Assembly (NCBI GenBank): GCA_033032175.1
Contig: CM065332.1
Location: forward strand, 2,341,501-2,405,500
Length of the DNA: 64,000 nucleotides
DNA from: Saturnia japonica
Lineage: Eukaryota > Arthropoda > Insecta > Lepidoptera > Saturniidae
Direction: 5' to 3'
Shown: piece by piece, positions 35,701 to 50,700 of the stretch
Layout of the letters: every line of letters begins with the position of its first letter
Position numbering within the stretch: the first letter of the stretch is position 1
Position numbers and translations under genes: made by a program
The notes under the pieces: model-generated
What the model was told of the DNA's origin: nothing
What the model saw: the letters and a program-made list of their open reading frames with translations, nothing else
The model's database searches: none

Positions 35701-38700
35701 AACATTTATTGGGAAGTGACGTTTTTGCAGGAAAAAATAATGTGAATATTGAATGGAGGCAGTTCGAAACGTAGAGATAAGATACAATAGAACTGATAAC
35801 TTAAGGGATCGGTATATTTGAAGATTTGGTGATCAAATGTTTGGTTTTGAATTGATTGATTGTTTATTATGACAGCAGGATCTACGGTTATTTATAAAAT
35901 GTCAGATTGTTTATTCTGACAATTTACGATATACATTAGTATTTTCAAAAGTGTAGACATTTGCTAGGAAGCTAAGTACATTGTGAGAATGACAATTTCG
36001 ATTTATTTATATAATGTATCTCTTGCCTATTTGTTTGTTAATTTGATCAGACGTTATTTTTTTAATTTTACGAGTGTGTTCTAAAATTATCCGATCTGTA
36101 CCAATAACTTCGCGCCAAAACGTCCGAAAGACCTTTATGAAGTACGGGCTTAACAAGTGACTCTTTACGAAGTCATCGGCTATCATAGTAACCGACGAGA
36201 TATGATTTCGCGTTATCGGGTTTTGCTATCCTTGAAAATAACGGAGATCGGAACAACGAATTTGCATAAAGTTTTGCTCCAAACACGGAAAGAGTTGTGT
36301 AGAGACCATTGAAATGATGCAGGGGCCTTTGAAGATGCTTGTATGGGCAAAACTCAAGCGATTTAAAAATAGTCCTACGAGTGTCGATAATGTGCTCCGG
36401 ATGATTATTACCGGCGACGAATCCTGGGTTTACGGTTATGACCCCGAAATGAAACAACAATCCTCACAATGGAAGCTTCCAATCTAGCCACGACCGAAGA
36501 AAGCAAGTCAGAGTTATAGGTATAGTATTTGTTTTCTTCGATTTCGAAGGTATCGTGCATCACGAATATGCACCGAGAGGTCAGACAGTCAACAAAGACT
36601 TTTACTGCGAAGTTTTAAGAAGATTACGTGACGCGGTGTGATGGAAACGGCCGCGTTTTTGGGCGAGCGGCGACTGGTTCCTCCACCATGATAACGGGCT
36701 AGCGCATTCATCGAACCTCGTGCAACAGTTTTTAGCGAAACAAAATATTAAACAACTGCATCAGGATGTAGAAGTACCGATGGGAACGTCTTCTTCAGTC
36801 GAAGGGTCGAAGGTACTTCGATGGATGACATGAGCCGGATGACGAAAAATAATGCCAGTGCGAAGTTACAGGTACAGATCACATACTTTTGGGACTCAGT
36901 AGGATTCTTCATTATAAGTGCAACAATTGTTATTGTTCACATCTACTATTAAATCATTACAAAAACCGCAAATAGGAAAAAAATTTACGTTGTGTATATG
37001 TGCGTGTTGTACATAAATTTTTTGTAGCACATACTAAAATGTGGTTAATTATCGGAAACTGTCTTCGGCGCATCTTTGCCTACCGCAAGTTTTTAGACAA
37101 TTTCTTAGTCCAAGTAGTTCTACCTTCGTATGCAGTCAATTGAACAGTGCCACGGTCGCTGTTGGTTGACATTTGCACTCGAGGCTAGAATGTTCTAAAT
37201 ATCTTTTGAAGCTATATAATAGGACCTGCACAATAGCCGCAATCAACATGACAAAAGCTGAATAAAATCTTATCCTGCATCGCAATCGGCGCTGAGCGCA
37301 CGGTCACAGCGCGACGGACGAGTGAACGTCCTCCCTCGCAATGTACCATCTCGCTGTTATCAGCGCTTGTGACGCGTTATCACTTCCCATTCAGTCGAGA
37401 TTATGCGGTAACAGCGTTATCCGAGTTGCATTTCCTCGCGTCTATCTTGTGAATAGGGTTGTCTTTGATGTTTATTTAGATTTTGCGTTTTATCGGATAA
37501 GTTTAATATTGGTACATATTATTTTGAACTTCCGGAAATAGTGACTTATTGGTTTAGTTTTTTTTTAGTGTTCCATTCATTTTCGTATGTTGGATTTTTA
37601 TAGTATCTTTTTTTTTGGTAAGTTTATGCTTTTAATTGAAGTGTACTTTATGGATTAATTTAATAGTTTTTGTTTATCATATAAAAATATAAATAAATAA
37701 ATAATTAATTAATATTGAATAATAAAATTCATAAATAAGAAGGTTTATCTGTAAATGTTTTATTTGTGATCAGCTGTACTAGGCCACACGTTGTCTCAGC
37801 TGACTATATTTTTTTTTAATTGGTATGTTCCAATGCAATGTTGTGTCAAAATTTCAAAGCAATCGGCAACTTTCAGAGTTGTAAGACATTGAACCAATAA
37901 ACATTATTATTTACATAGATATTAGATTCGAATATTATATACATATCTTAATAAAACTGTAGTTCTGTCTGTACGTACAGTTCATTTTTTGTCCAAATTT
38001 CCCGATAGATATACTGTTATATACGGATTTAACTAAAAAACAGCTTGACCGATTCTTATGAGATTTTATACACGGGATGCTTATGTCATCGGTCGATTAA
38101 TAGAGTTTATGAAAATTAAATTCATTATTAGAAATCTTAAAAAAAAAAATTGTATATCTTGACCGATTTTGATGAAATTTTGCGCACGGGAAGTATACGT
38201 TATTACAAGAATGATGAGCTATAAAAATTATCAATAATAATTTAGAAATCGTAAAAAAGGAATTTCATAAAATTAAATTTTATCAATTCTCAAACCAATT
38301 CTGTTCGAATTTTGTGGATGAGAAGCTTACGTCATTCCATAATAAAATTAATAGGCTTTTAATTACGTCAAAAAAATACATATTTATGAATTGTAAAAAA
38401 AAAGTTCATAACCGATTTACATGAAATTTTTTACACGGGAAGTATATTAAGTAATTAATTTCTCAATTGATAGACTATGAACTATCAATAATATCCGAGT
38501 TAATACAAAATTACGGGATGTAAATAATTACTGTGTAGTAGGTAGTACAAATGTGTGCAGAGCCGCGGGCACACCGCTAAGTTTCTATAAGACAATATTA
38601 CAATGACGAAGTTTAGCAAATGAATCTGTCAGTAGATTACAATATGTATTTTTTACTTTTACATTTTTTTATATTGAATAGATAGATGTATAAATTAATT

Positions 38701-41700
38701 TAAAAAAAGCAATACCTCCAAACAAAGAATGAATATGTTTAGCAAGTCCAAAACAAGATTTTTATTTTGTTTTTTTTTTTTTTGCTAATGATAATGTTTG
38801 GCTTCAAGTGGTCATATTAGAGTTGCCAAACGTCCGGTGAAAGCCGAAATGTCTTGTTTGATGAGTTATTACCGTAATAGGATTTGTTGACAATTAAAAA
38901 ATCAAAGTTTTTGTTATTTTTTATTCAGATTTAAGTAGGTATTTATTAACTTGCAGCAACGTACAAGTGTTTGAACAAAATAATAAAATTAAAGTACACT
39001 CCTCCGACTGTAACTCCGAATAGTTCTACCAATTATTCTGCAAAGTTATTATTTTCCTTTAAATGATGCAAAATCGGTTTTTTAACACTTTCATGCATTT
39101 GAATTCTTTATTTCTCACAAATTTAGTGTTATTGTTTAATTACTCGTTAACGTATTTTTATAACGCATGATTTGACCGCCAGTAAACGTTACTGTAACTG
39201 AACCGAAATTTCATAAAGTTGCACTGTGATGCAATTATTGCAAGACCTTTGATACTTCCCTTATTAATAGCCCTTTATTCTGAAGTACAAGGTTAAAAAT
39301 TTGCAAGTTAAGTATGCTTTGATTTCATTACAAGATATCCCGTAATTCAGCGTGTCTCTTGGCATAGGCCTCCTCTAACATTTTCTACTGGGTTCTCTTT
39401 CGCGCTGCCCTTCTCCAATGATGTACGGCAGTGTGTTTTAAGCCCTCCTCCGGTCTCGTTTGTTGACGTCCTCTATTGCGTTTGCTATCTCTGGGATACC
39501 TGTCTGAGACAGTTGTTCTCCAATTATCTTGTGTATCTCGGATCATGTGACCAGTCCATCTCCACTTTTGTTGGTCAATTCGAGTAAGTATATCAGCTAC
39601 AAAGCCATATAGGATAGCCTGAAACAACAAGGGATACCTAAAAAATATACTGAAATCATCAAGAATACTTATTCAAATAGCGAAGCGGGAATACAACTCG
39701 AAACCTTAAGAAAAAAAATTAAGATCGAGGAGATCTGAAACAGAAGATCTCCTTTATCCCCGATGGACCTTTAATAAAATAAATAAATCTAAGTTATAAA
39801 GGTGGTAACCCTAGACACAGTGTCATTTTAATTTATTGACAGTCTATTATGTCGATTAGTATCTGTAACATGTTTGTTTATAAGTTCGTTTTAGAAATGA
39901 TGCTTCTAAGTCCCATATCTCGATTCAGATATCAAATAAATTAAGATTTTATCTGTAATTTGTTATGCATCTTATCGCTTTTGTTTGTAATCTTAGATTT
40001 TTAATACTTTAATAATATTTACATTATTTTGTTATATTGCAAAAACTCAATATATGTTCTCTAACAGGTATTTAAGAAAATGTTATTTTTAACCTATTAC
40101 GTAATTGAAATTGTGTAGAAAAAGCATATTGAGATTTTGCGGATTTTACGGACTCAAGCGCATGTTTTTAGGCAAATTATTCGCGTACATCATTTTTTCC
40201 TATGTAGTGTTTTTAAGTAATTTGTTGTAAAAAATTATACACACTACATCTATTGTGAAAACGTATATCAACATTTCTGACCCCCTCTGAGTTTATTTTA
40301 TATGAACGGTAGATAAGTTAGTTCAGTTAATTGAATCAAAGTTAGTTAAATAAAATAGATGGGGAGCTGTTTTATAGTCAAATTAAAAATATGAACATGT
40401 TTGCTAAAATTCAATCCATTTTTAATGGATAAATAAATGTATAATTACTTTTTGATATATAGAATAAGAGTCATTCGCCATTCATGCGAAAGTTGTAAAC
40501 ACTTCACCACCGTGCTAAGGTTTCATCACGATGTTTTCCTATATCGAAAGTATACACTCATTCTATTCTTCTTTCTTATCTCACCTAAGCAGAGTCGGTA
40601 CAACATATTTTCCTCTTGCATTTTCCTTTATCACCTCTCTTCTCAGTATTTCACACCGTTGTTTATACACATATCATTCTTCATCATAATTCATCCATTC
40701 CTTCAGTCTCCCTCTACTCCTATATCCGTCCACCTGCACACACAACACTCTTCTAGTTATACGACTTTCATCCCTCATCATGACAGGCCCATACCACGCT
40801 AACGTATTACCCCTCAGCTTCACTGTTACTGGTGCTATTACCTTACTTCCTCTGATATACTCATTGCTGATCTTATCCATTCTATTTACGCAACACATCC
40901 ATCTTAACACTAGCAACTCTGCTACATGTAATATATTTTATAAAGAAAAAATTTTTTTTTCACTTGCATGCAAAATTTCATTATATAAAATAAAGTAGTG
41001 TCTTTGAAATACATATCGGAATCGACTTAGATACAAGTTAAATATATCAATAGGATCCATATTAAGAGCGTTATAATGTTCGATATTATTGTATTGTATG
41101 AGCGACACATACTTGCTATTGGACAGTTGAAAGATATATTGTTTTTATAAAAAGGGATATGAAATAATTTTGTGCTTCTACTACGGATATTGATGTTGAA
41201 ACTTACCATGCTGAAAAGTTGTGGAAAATAAATAATAATCTTTTATCATCCGTCTCTTTTGTTACTCAGCATTCAGATCCATACATCAGGACGTCATATA
41301 ATGGTTTTAACCACTTGTCCTTTAGTTTTATGGGCATACGCGGGCTAATCGTATTTAAATTTATTTAAGACTCTTACCTTTTAACGTTTATTTGGGCAGA
41401 TGAATTCGAGCCTTCACGGGCACCAGATCTCGCAGCCGTCGGCGCATCACATCGACTCCACTTCTGTACTAACACCGGCGAAAGAGAAGACCATTCACGG
41501 GAAAGAGAAGACTTTTAAGGTATATACATACTCGTAACGAAGGCATGTAAAAATATATATATACACACTGGTAAACCTGCAAAAACAGCCATAAAAAAAT
41601 CTTACTTTTCAATTTAACTGTTTTCTTTTTAACTGTTAACAAATTTGAAAGAATAACTGAACTATAAAATCGTGTTACTATTGTTTAGTGAACGCATTTT

Positions 41701-44700
41701 AGTTGTATTGTACGACGATATTATTGTAGTTAATTTTTCAATTTTTTAACTAGTCTGAAAAGTAAGGACTTCGAACAGCGGATTATGAAGGTGGTACGGA
41801 AATATGTTGGTGATGTTTTAAGAAATTGTCACGTGCAGATTAATTAACCTTTAGTTCGTATAGGATTTGATTATTCTAGGTTAAAGTAAATAAGTTTTAA
41901 ATAGTGATTGGTATCTAGAATGCGACATTTCTGTATAATAACAAATAACCGGTTTTTGCCGGCGCTATGACTATATACTTTTAATCAATGACTAATTTCA
42001 AATCACATGTCATTATTTTTATTGCATTGCTGATTTTTTTTAATTGTCGTTGTAAATTACTTTTAGAACATTCGAGGATTCAATGACAGACAACTGTTTA
42101 AAGACAATAATATGATTAGTTATTTATGTACACTATTTTACAAAAATATTTTTGTTTATTTCCCTTTGAGTATGCGGATGCCTCAGTGGTTTCAGCGATG
42201 TGTTGATAGATCAGTCACGATTTGCTTTTGATGTTATTATTGTTTATTGAAATATGAATAGATGAATGAATGATTCGCAATGTGTCCAGGTGGTAGTCGG
42301 CAGCGAGGTAGGCGTTATGAAGGCACCGGTGCTCGGTCCGCGGCCGTACAACGCGCTCGCGATCATCCACACACAGCAGAGCAGCACCTTCGACATGCTC
42401 AACTCGCTCACCACCAGTGTTGTGAGTACACAGCCACCCCCCCCACTCACCTACACTCACAGTCCATCACAAGTTGTATATCATCATCATCATCAAGTGA
42501 ATTAAATAGAGACATTGGTTTGTTTACGACGCATTTTATTGAAGTATTGAGGTATTCGGTATGTATTAAAGTAATGTGCCTCAAATTTGCCGCTGGATCA
42601 CGCTCGCTACGTCTCGTCCTTGAATCATATGCTAAAATTGAATTAGTGACTGTAATAAGCCCTGCACAATAGTTTCCAGATACCGAAAGGAGCCGGAATT
42701 CAGGTGAGCGGTCTTACCTTACTTGCCAAGGTGTCCGAGTGCCTTTTGTTGTAATACGCTTCCGCCATATAATTTTTATTGATAAGAACTAAGATTATGT
42801 GATACCTACATATAAAGCTCACTTCAATCAGCACAACCCCAACAACATTTAACATTTTTTCCCGATATGTGTTCATCATAGAAAGTAATGTACCACTATA
42901 AGATCCTAAAGTGACCAGAGTCGAAGAGAATAGTCGCGACATATACTTACACTTTAAAGTGTATTGAGTTCAAAGTCTATTAAATAACGTACAAATTTGT
43001 AAGATAAGAGTATAAAGAAAATATAAAAAACGCCGTGCGCATTCGTACGACTCCCGCGCGAGAATGTTTTATATTTTCTTTATACAAATTTGTACGTTAG
43101 TCATTGGACATAGAAATCAATATTGTAAGTACATGACAAGAGACTCCGTCTCGTCTATGCGCCAGTGGGAATTGAGCCTTGGGTGAAAATTTTAAATTTA
43201 CACCTCTTTAGACGGGCTATAAAGAAATGATGGGAGTGATTTTTTACGATACGCGCGCGCATTTTATCTAAATGTATACACCATGAAGTTGCCCGCTAAC
43301 CCTCTCGTTTATTGTCGTGAAGATAGTCACATTCTATGCTGTGCGTCACATAATATCGGGTATAACTTTTCAAAGAGGTATAACTTCTAGCGTGCGTACA
43401 TAAGTACACGTATTTTTTTTTCATTTTAAAATGCCTGTTTTAATAACAATTTAATTGATCGATTATTTATTATTAATTATATTTAATTGTCAACTTTTTC
43501 TTGTTTTATAAAAGGCAGCATTCATGTGCGCTGGCAGCAGGGTGCAAGCGGGTGTACTTGCACTTCTTTGTCAGGAAAGAAAATACATAGAAAATATTAG
43601 GTTTTTTTTTTCAAAAAGGTTTTTTTTTTTAAATAAAAATTTAAGGCGCTTAATTTGCTGTCCTTTTTACGATACATGTATAACTATCTATAAATTATAT
43701 TATATTATATTTTATTAGATAATAGTATAGTGTGTAGATGCCGATGAACCTTCTTGAAAATAAACCTGGCAACATTACTAGTATCTGTGAGCTGTCAATT
43801 CTTCAATATTTACTCTATTTTCCATTAAGTATAGTTTTTTTTTGCGAAATGGTTAGTTATGATTTGTTTATTGTTTGTCGCAGGCAAATCAGCCTGTGGT
43901 GGGGGGATATCGGCGACGCAGCTCCGGACAGGGCGCGCTCTGTGACCCTGAACTGGACGATTCGGGGAACAAACTCGTCGCCAGGCTCGAGGACGACGCA
44001 TTCATATCTGAACAAGATCTCGTTAGTACTTATAAGTTTATTAATAACTAGCTTTGGGCGCGGCTTCGCTCACGTGGCGGACTACAGAATGCTATTGATC
44101 GGGCTTATTGTGGGTGTTCCTTAGATATCCTTCCATATCTCTCGCCGACTTTTTGTAAGTCTTTTTAATTTCTACAATTATGTATTACATTAATTGGCTA
44201 TATATCTTATTGCTTACTCAGTGTAAGCCATTTATGCACCCGAATTGATTCACCATGACCAATTTCCTTTATCTCAGAACCCTAATTCTTTTTGAAAACG
44301 CTTAAAGTAGGCTAAGTTACTCCTTATAACATCAGCTATCTACCAGTGAAAATCTCTTCAAAATCCGTCCAACCGTTTCGAAGATTACCCGGAACAAACA
44401 TACAGACTGACAAAAATTAAAAAAAAAATGGTGTTTTGTTATAGGTATCGTATACACTTTCATGTGCATTTAGTAAGTATTTTGACATTACAACCAGACA
44501 CTTGGATTTTATTCGACTTGATTACCAGGTCGAGCAAAGTGTTTTACAATGAAATTCTCACTAGCGTCTCTCAGTTTGACTTTGTGCCTGATTAATGACA
44601 ATAGGTTGGACCCTATTAAATGGGACCTAAAACACCCGGCAACCTTTAGGTGTACAATAAGTACAGCTCTGCCTAACCCTTCGGGGAATACAGGTGTGAT

Positions 44701-47700
44701 GGTATGTTATGCTATTAATAATTGAATGGGGAAAAAGTTTCTTCGCATTTTTATATGAAAAGTCAAGACATTTTTCTCAAAATTTATTTACATTTATTTA
44801 CAGTATTTATGTGCCGTTTTGTTCGATAACTTTCTGCCATTTTGTAGGTAGAGACATGATCCCGTTGCTGTAGAAATTTTGGGATTTCTGATCAAAAAAA
44901 CGCGACAAATAGTTTTGGCGTACTCTCTTGATGTTAACCTTACAGAACCTAAAGAATTCTGAAGAGACCGAAACAGGTGACATCTGAAGGTGCAAGGTCA
45001 GGCACCAAGGCTATATAGTGGATGCAATAACACCTCCCAGCCAAACTCTTAATTTTTGCTGAGTGGCTAAAGATGTGTGTGGTCTAGCGTTATCGCGATG
45101 AAAATCTCACCCTTCCTGTTGTTCAATTCCGGCCGCTTTCTCTCAATTACTTCCTTTAATCTCATCAGTTGTTGGCAGTAGAGATCCGCATCGATGATTT
45201 GGCCGGGCGGTAAAAGCTCATATTGAACAATGCCCTTCCAGTCCCACCATACTCACAGCATCATCTAATTTCGAGTTAGCCCAGGTTTAGCCAGAATCTG
45301 TGAAGCCTGGCCGACCTTAGACCACGACCTTTTTCGCACTTTCTTATCTTACGTGATCAACTTTTCATCGCCAGTTATCAATCTCTTTGAAAACGGATCG
45401 GTTTCATTACGTCTCATTAATGAATCGCAAATGAGTACATGGTTCATTAGGTTTCTTTCAGTGAGCTCGTGTGGCACCCAAATATCGAGCTTTTTGGTAT
45501 AGCCAGCTTTCTTCAAATAGGTGAAAACTGTTTTGTGGTCAATTTCAAGTCCTTCAGCTACATCATAACTACTGATATGCCGATCTTGCTCCACTTTTTA
45601 AAAAATGGCGTCCATTTTATTCGTAACAGGGCGACCAGAGCGAGGCGCATCTTTAACATCAAAATTTCCGGACTGAAAACGTTTGAACCAGCTTTGTGCT
45701 ACTCTTACTGACACTGCATTAGGTCCATAAACATCACAAATTTTTTTCGGTGCTTGAGTTGCATTTTTGCCTTTTTTGTAATAATATTTTAAAATGTATC
45801 GAATTTCTTCATTAGAGTCACTCATATTTACAGAAAGAAAAATAGTGGAAAACAACTTTTTTAATTTTTAATGTATCCTTTTTAATGTTACCAAAACCAG
45901 CCAGATACGAATAGTACACCCAAAGAAATTTTATAACAAGCTTATACCTATGTTATGCGGTAACACTTTTTCCCCGACCTAATATTATAAAGTTCAAGAG
46001 TTGGTAATGTAATGTATTTGTGTATTTTACAGGAAGAGAATATAGAAATAGCGAAAGCGACGGAGAAAAGGCTCTCACACCCGACGCCAGATGCAGCGGA
46101 TCAAGAACAACCACAGGAACCACAGAACGGTATGATATCATATTATAAAAATCCTTCAGTTACGGTAATTTGACCATTTCGAAAAAAAAAACTCGGATTT
46201 ATACGCGTAAATGCGTGCACGAAGTACCCTGGTGCAAGACAGTAATAATTTTTTTTAAATCGTTGATAGTTGACACCTCGTAGAAAATTCAGCAAAATAA
46301 TCGAAAAAAAATTGACAACTAAAAGAAAGAAAAATAAACAAAATCAATGATAATTGAAAAAAAACTATTTTTTCCCCTTTTAAAATGGCTGAACCTTTTA
46401 TAACTAATAACGATTTGTTATAATAAATATCTACTTTTAATAAATATATAATTTTTGCCATTTAGGACTCGTCTACGGCCCTATATATGAGTTAGAAAAT
46501 CAAAAAGATAAGCCAAAGGAAGATAAAGACGACGAAGAGGAACCAATAGGAGTCTCACCGTGCGGCAGGTAAGCATTCTTTACACTTCGCTGAATAAACA
46601 TCATCATCAGCTAACATTGTCATTGGCATATCCATCAATGAGGATACACCATTGACCGAATCCAAGAGATTTACTATAACTTTTATTTGTTTGTGAATAA
46701 CATTGAATATATTGTATTCCTTCATACTTTTAAGAGGGTCACTTGTGTTTATGTGTAGGGAATTATAGCCAGAAAGGAATTTTGTGTTCTTTTACTACTA
46801 TTTATTTTATATACTTACTGGCTTTGTTGGGTTTAAATGAAATATAAACCGTAATAATTGATAAAAAGTATTTTATGCTATATTCAGTGAGATATAGTTG
46901 ATTTCGATGTTAAATTTCATTAGAATTGGTTCAGCCGTTTGAACGTGATTTATGGACAGGAATTTAAAGCAACGTAATTGAATTAAAGCATTAATTTAGT
47001 ACTGACGCAGACATAACTGACGTATACTACACGTAGTCCCGTGTATTTTTTTGATCTGACATTGGGATGTGTACAACAAAGGGATAGTGATTATAGTTAC
47101 GCTTTTTATTTATATTTTAACATAATAAGTACTTTTATATTATCCCTGTATTTCTCATAACAAGTATCATTATATTAAAGTGAAGCAAAAAATTTGTACC
47201 CCTTTTTAAGCGTATTGCGTGCACGGAAGACAGATTTGGCATGGCTAAAGTATATATGGTGATGGAGTGCAGATAGCTAAAATTTACCTATAATATCTGT
47301 TAGTAATATATTAAATTAATTAATACTGCGAATCCTAACCTGACAAGTGCCATTGAACATAGTTAGACCCCCCAAAATATTGACATTGTCACTCAACGAC
47401 AAGTGACAGCAAGTGTTGTAGATAATACTCATTGTTTAGGTTAATGAATACTGCAAATGTAAAACAGAAAATAGTCTATGATCAAAAAGTCGCTGGTCGA
47501 ATTTCGACCTTAGGGCGACCGCTAGTTATGTATAAATTTATGATTGTTTTATGTTGTCTCAATGTATTCTTTTTTATGGGTTATTCTCTCAGGTTATTCT
47601 AGGGTACACCGAACATTTGGCAACTAAATTTTGAATCGTGTATTTGTCACAGTTGACATTGGCAAAATTGCCTTTAAAGGCAGAAAGCCAAAACTAAAAA

Positions 47701-50700
47701 ATGAATATAAACGTAGCACTGCGGGTATATGTATACACCCTATGAGTGCGCGAAAAATATAATGTCAGTTTGTAATACTGTATACACACCTTGTTTTTAA
47801 TAATTTATCTTGATAGTGTTAATAAAATGCGTTAACTAACAGTCTATTATTATAATTTACCATAAATATGTGTCTCCTAACCTTGATCTATAGTATAGGT
47901 GTTCTCAGATAGAAATCTTTACACAATACAAGCTGTTATTTTTACAATTCAATAGAAACAGAAATACTTATTCCGTCTCATGAGATCCATTTAATTTGAC
48001 AGGTTTTTCAAATACGACAAAGAAGTGGGTCGGGGTTCCTTTAAGACTGTTTACCATGGGCTGGACACGCAAACTGGGGTGGCTGTAGCTTGGTGCGAAC
48101 TCTTGGTATGTAAATATCTTATCTTACTTATGATACATTTGTCGATCGAATATTTTGTCGATTCCACTTTCACGCAGTAATGCTTTATTTAGTGCCTCTG
48201 AATACATAAGGAACATTATACTTCAATTGTATTATATCGTTATTTTATATGGTTGTCCCGACTGATACGATACCTAATCAGCAGTTACTTGGAAATATAA
48301 TAAAAATTTTGACAGTGTATTAATAACGGTCGTAAATAAATTATTGAATATTTGCAGGAGAAAAAGCTTAACAAAACGGAGAGGTTACGTTTCCGTGAGG
48401 AAGCGGACATGTTGAAAAAACTCCAGCATCCAAACATTGTCCGCTTCTACAACTACTGGGAGGGGACAGTGGCCAAGAAGAAAAACATTGTGCTCATAAC
48501 CGAACTTATGCTGTCTGGTACTTTGAAAGCGTGAGTAATTGTAAGAATTTCTGAATGGAATAAGATAAATATTATAGTAACATATTTATGAATACGTCGG
48601 CCAATCTAACAGCTTGCATTTACTTGACATAGTTAATGTTTAGTTTTTTTTTCTGTTTTTAATTTGAGGGAGTTACAATTATATAAACTTTGTTATGTAG
48701 TTGTTTTTTTTTTTGTTATTAATGATACGAAGCAAAATTTTGAGATCAATATTCGTTCTCCGCTATGAATAGTTTTACCCATCTGACTATCAACAATGTA
48801 ACTTACACAATTTTCATCGTTAATAACAAAAGCTTACGTAACAATAACAACGAAAAAGTCAAGCAAACATATAAATGCGTCTGCGCTTGCGTTGGCAACG
48901 GTACTAACGGGGTCAGCGTTTAGCGATAGATAGATATGGGGTGCGACGTAGGACGGCAGAACCGCATTCCTTCGAGGTGCCCAAATATTTCCGGAGACTA
49001 TTAAGTTGGCGCGATTAGTGATAACGATGCGCTTTCATCACGTCGTTTAAATGGTTTTTGCGAGTGCGGAATGACCGCATACAAACATAGATGAACGATC
49101 TAAGACGGTAAGACGGTCACAATCCTTTAGCCTATTTACAAATATCATGGTAAATGCGTTGTACAACTTTGAACAAACACTGTAGTTCCGAAGTCGACTT
49201 AGCTATGAGTAAGATGTAGCCAAGACAGGATTTCCGTCTACTTATAAATTTTGTACCCTTTCAGGTATCTCCGGAGGTTCAAGAGGATCAACCCGAAAGT
49301 CCTCAAATCATGGTGCCGTCAAATACTAAAGGGTCTGAATTTTTTACACTCACGAACACCGCCTATTATTCACAGGTAATAAACACATTAAATTCCTTAA
49401 TTATGTAATAAAAAAAAACAATGGAACAGCTTCATATTCCCATACACGTCTTTTAGAAAACCCATGTGAACCCATGAAAGGTATGAAATATAGATACAAT
49501 GTATCTTGTTTTACAATACAGAGATCTGAAATGTGATAACATTTTCATCACGGGCACAACTGGCAGCGTTAAGATAGGAGATCTGGGGCTGGCCACGCTG
49601 AAGAATAGAAGTTTCGCGAAATCTGTTATCGGTTAGTATATCTATATTTATAAATGTGTAGTTGTGTATGTACATTTTTTTTTTTTTTCAAATTCTTTAA
49701 AGACGTATATAAGACACTAATCACGAATATGACAACTAAAAATGGTCTTTCTGTGTATCCGGATTTAACTCGAAGATGGCCTGACCCATTTTTATAAAAT
49801 TTTGTACACGGAAGCTTATGTCTATTGCTCAATTGTTATGATAGTTTACGGCCAAACAACGCAAAAACTATCAAATGACAGAATAAAAATATTTGTTATA
49901 AAAGACAAAAAATACTTAAACACACTGAAATTCACCTTTAACTTTCACTTTAAGTAAAAACAAAGTAGTAATAAGTTTTTTCTCCCGGTTAGGTACACCC
50001 GAGTTCATGGCTCCGGAAATGTACGAGGAGCATTACGACGAGTCCGTGGACGTGTATGCGTTCGGCATGTGCATGCTCGAGATGGCGACCGGAGAATACC
50101 CGTACAGCGAGTGCAGCGGACCCGCGCAGATATACAAGAAGGTCGTCTCGGTACGTTGAAATCATCCTTTGTAGTCGGTTCGTGAAATAAGTGTTAGCAT
50201 GTCTGTTCGAAACATTTTGTTGTTTTTTTTTAATGCATGTATGTATGTAATGTATACTTTACTAGCGGATCCGACATATTATGTTGTTCTGCCCGAACGT
50301 TACCTTGTCTGCTATTACCGGGCTTAGCAAACATTTTTTTGTTATTCGAATTTTCGATAAAACTTTTGGTGGTGGAAAGATAATATTGCGGGGTTATATG
50401 GTCTAATGTGAAAAAAAAAACGTCAAAAAATAAAATAATTTCTTATAACTCAATCGCAATGCCATCTACCGGGTCCATTTGTGAATCTAAACCATCCAGA
50501 CAGCACAAAAGCACGCAATAAATTTGGTCAAAATCGTTCCAGCCTTTACGGAGGAGTTCAGTGCAGAAGTGTACATACACACATATGGATGAATTATATA
50601 TATATATAAAGATAGTTATAGTATTGGACCGCACTTGATGGTTAAGTGACGATGTGGTCTAAAATGGTAGCACGCTAAGCCTAGTGGAAGATTGGCTCTC

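Larger units (their letters stand above)
23745..41399 (+). other. WNK intron 1, 17.7 kb
   Basis: Donor CAG|GTGAGT and acceptor TTTGGGCAG|ATG. It holds a Jockey-like fragment, a Sailor-like transposon, a deleted Tigger, a mariner, a sub-repeat element and two RTE tails, listed separately. The remaining DNA is AT-rich without recognised genes. Confidence 0.75.
44022..46032 (+). other. WNK intron 4, almost filled by repeats
   Basis: From the donor, 25 bp of sequence is followed by a CTAGT-type repeat (44047-44410), a SINE body (44525-44708) and a mariner (44721-45982). Only 50 bp then remains before exon 5. Confidence 0.75.

Noticed and set aside
40437..40802. 121-residue plus-strand ORF
   Set aside because: Antisense of an RTE-like LINE tail; the minus-strand frame has the recognisable RT pattern.
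42280..42672. 130-residue plus-strand ORF overlapping WNK exon 3
   Set aside because: Wrong frame: the phase-0 reading of 42290-42421 joins neighbouring WNK exons, while this frame gives Arg/His-rich sequence.
43738..44124. 128-residue plus-strand ORF over WNK exon 4
   Set aside because: A shadow of exon 4 in another frame, extended by intronic repeat sequence.
45469..45711. 80-residue plus-strand ORF
   Set aside because: Antisense of the mariner transposase at 44807-45825.
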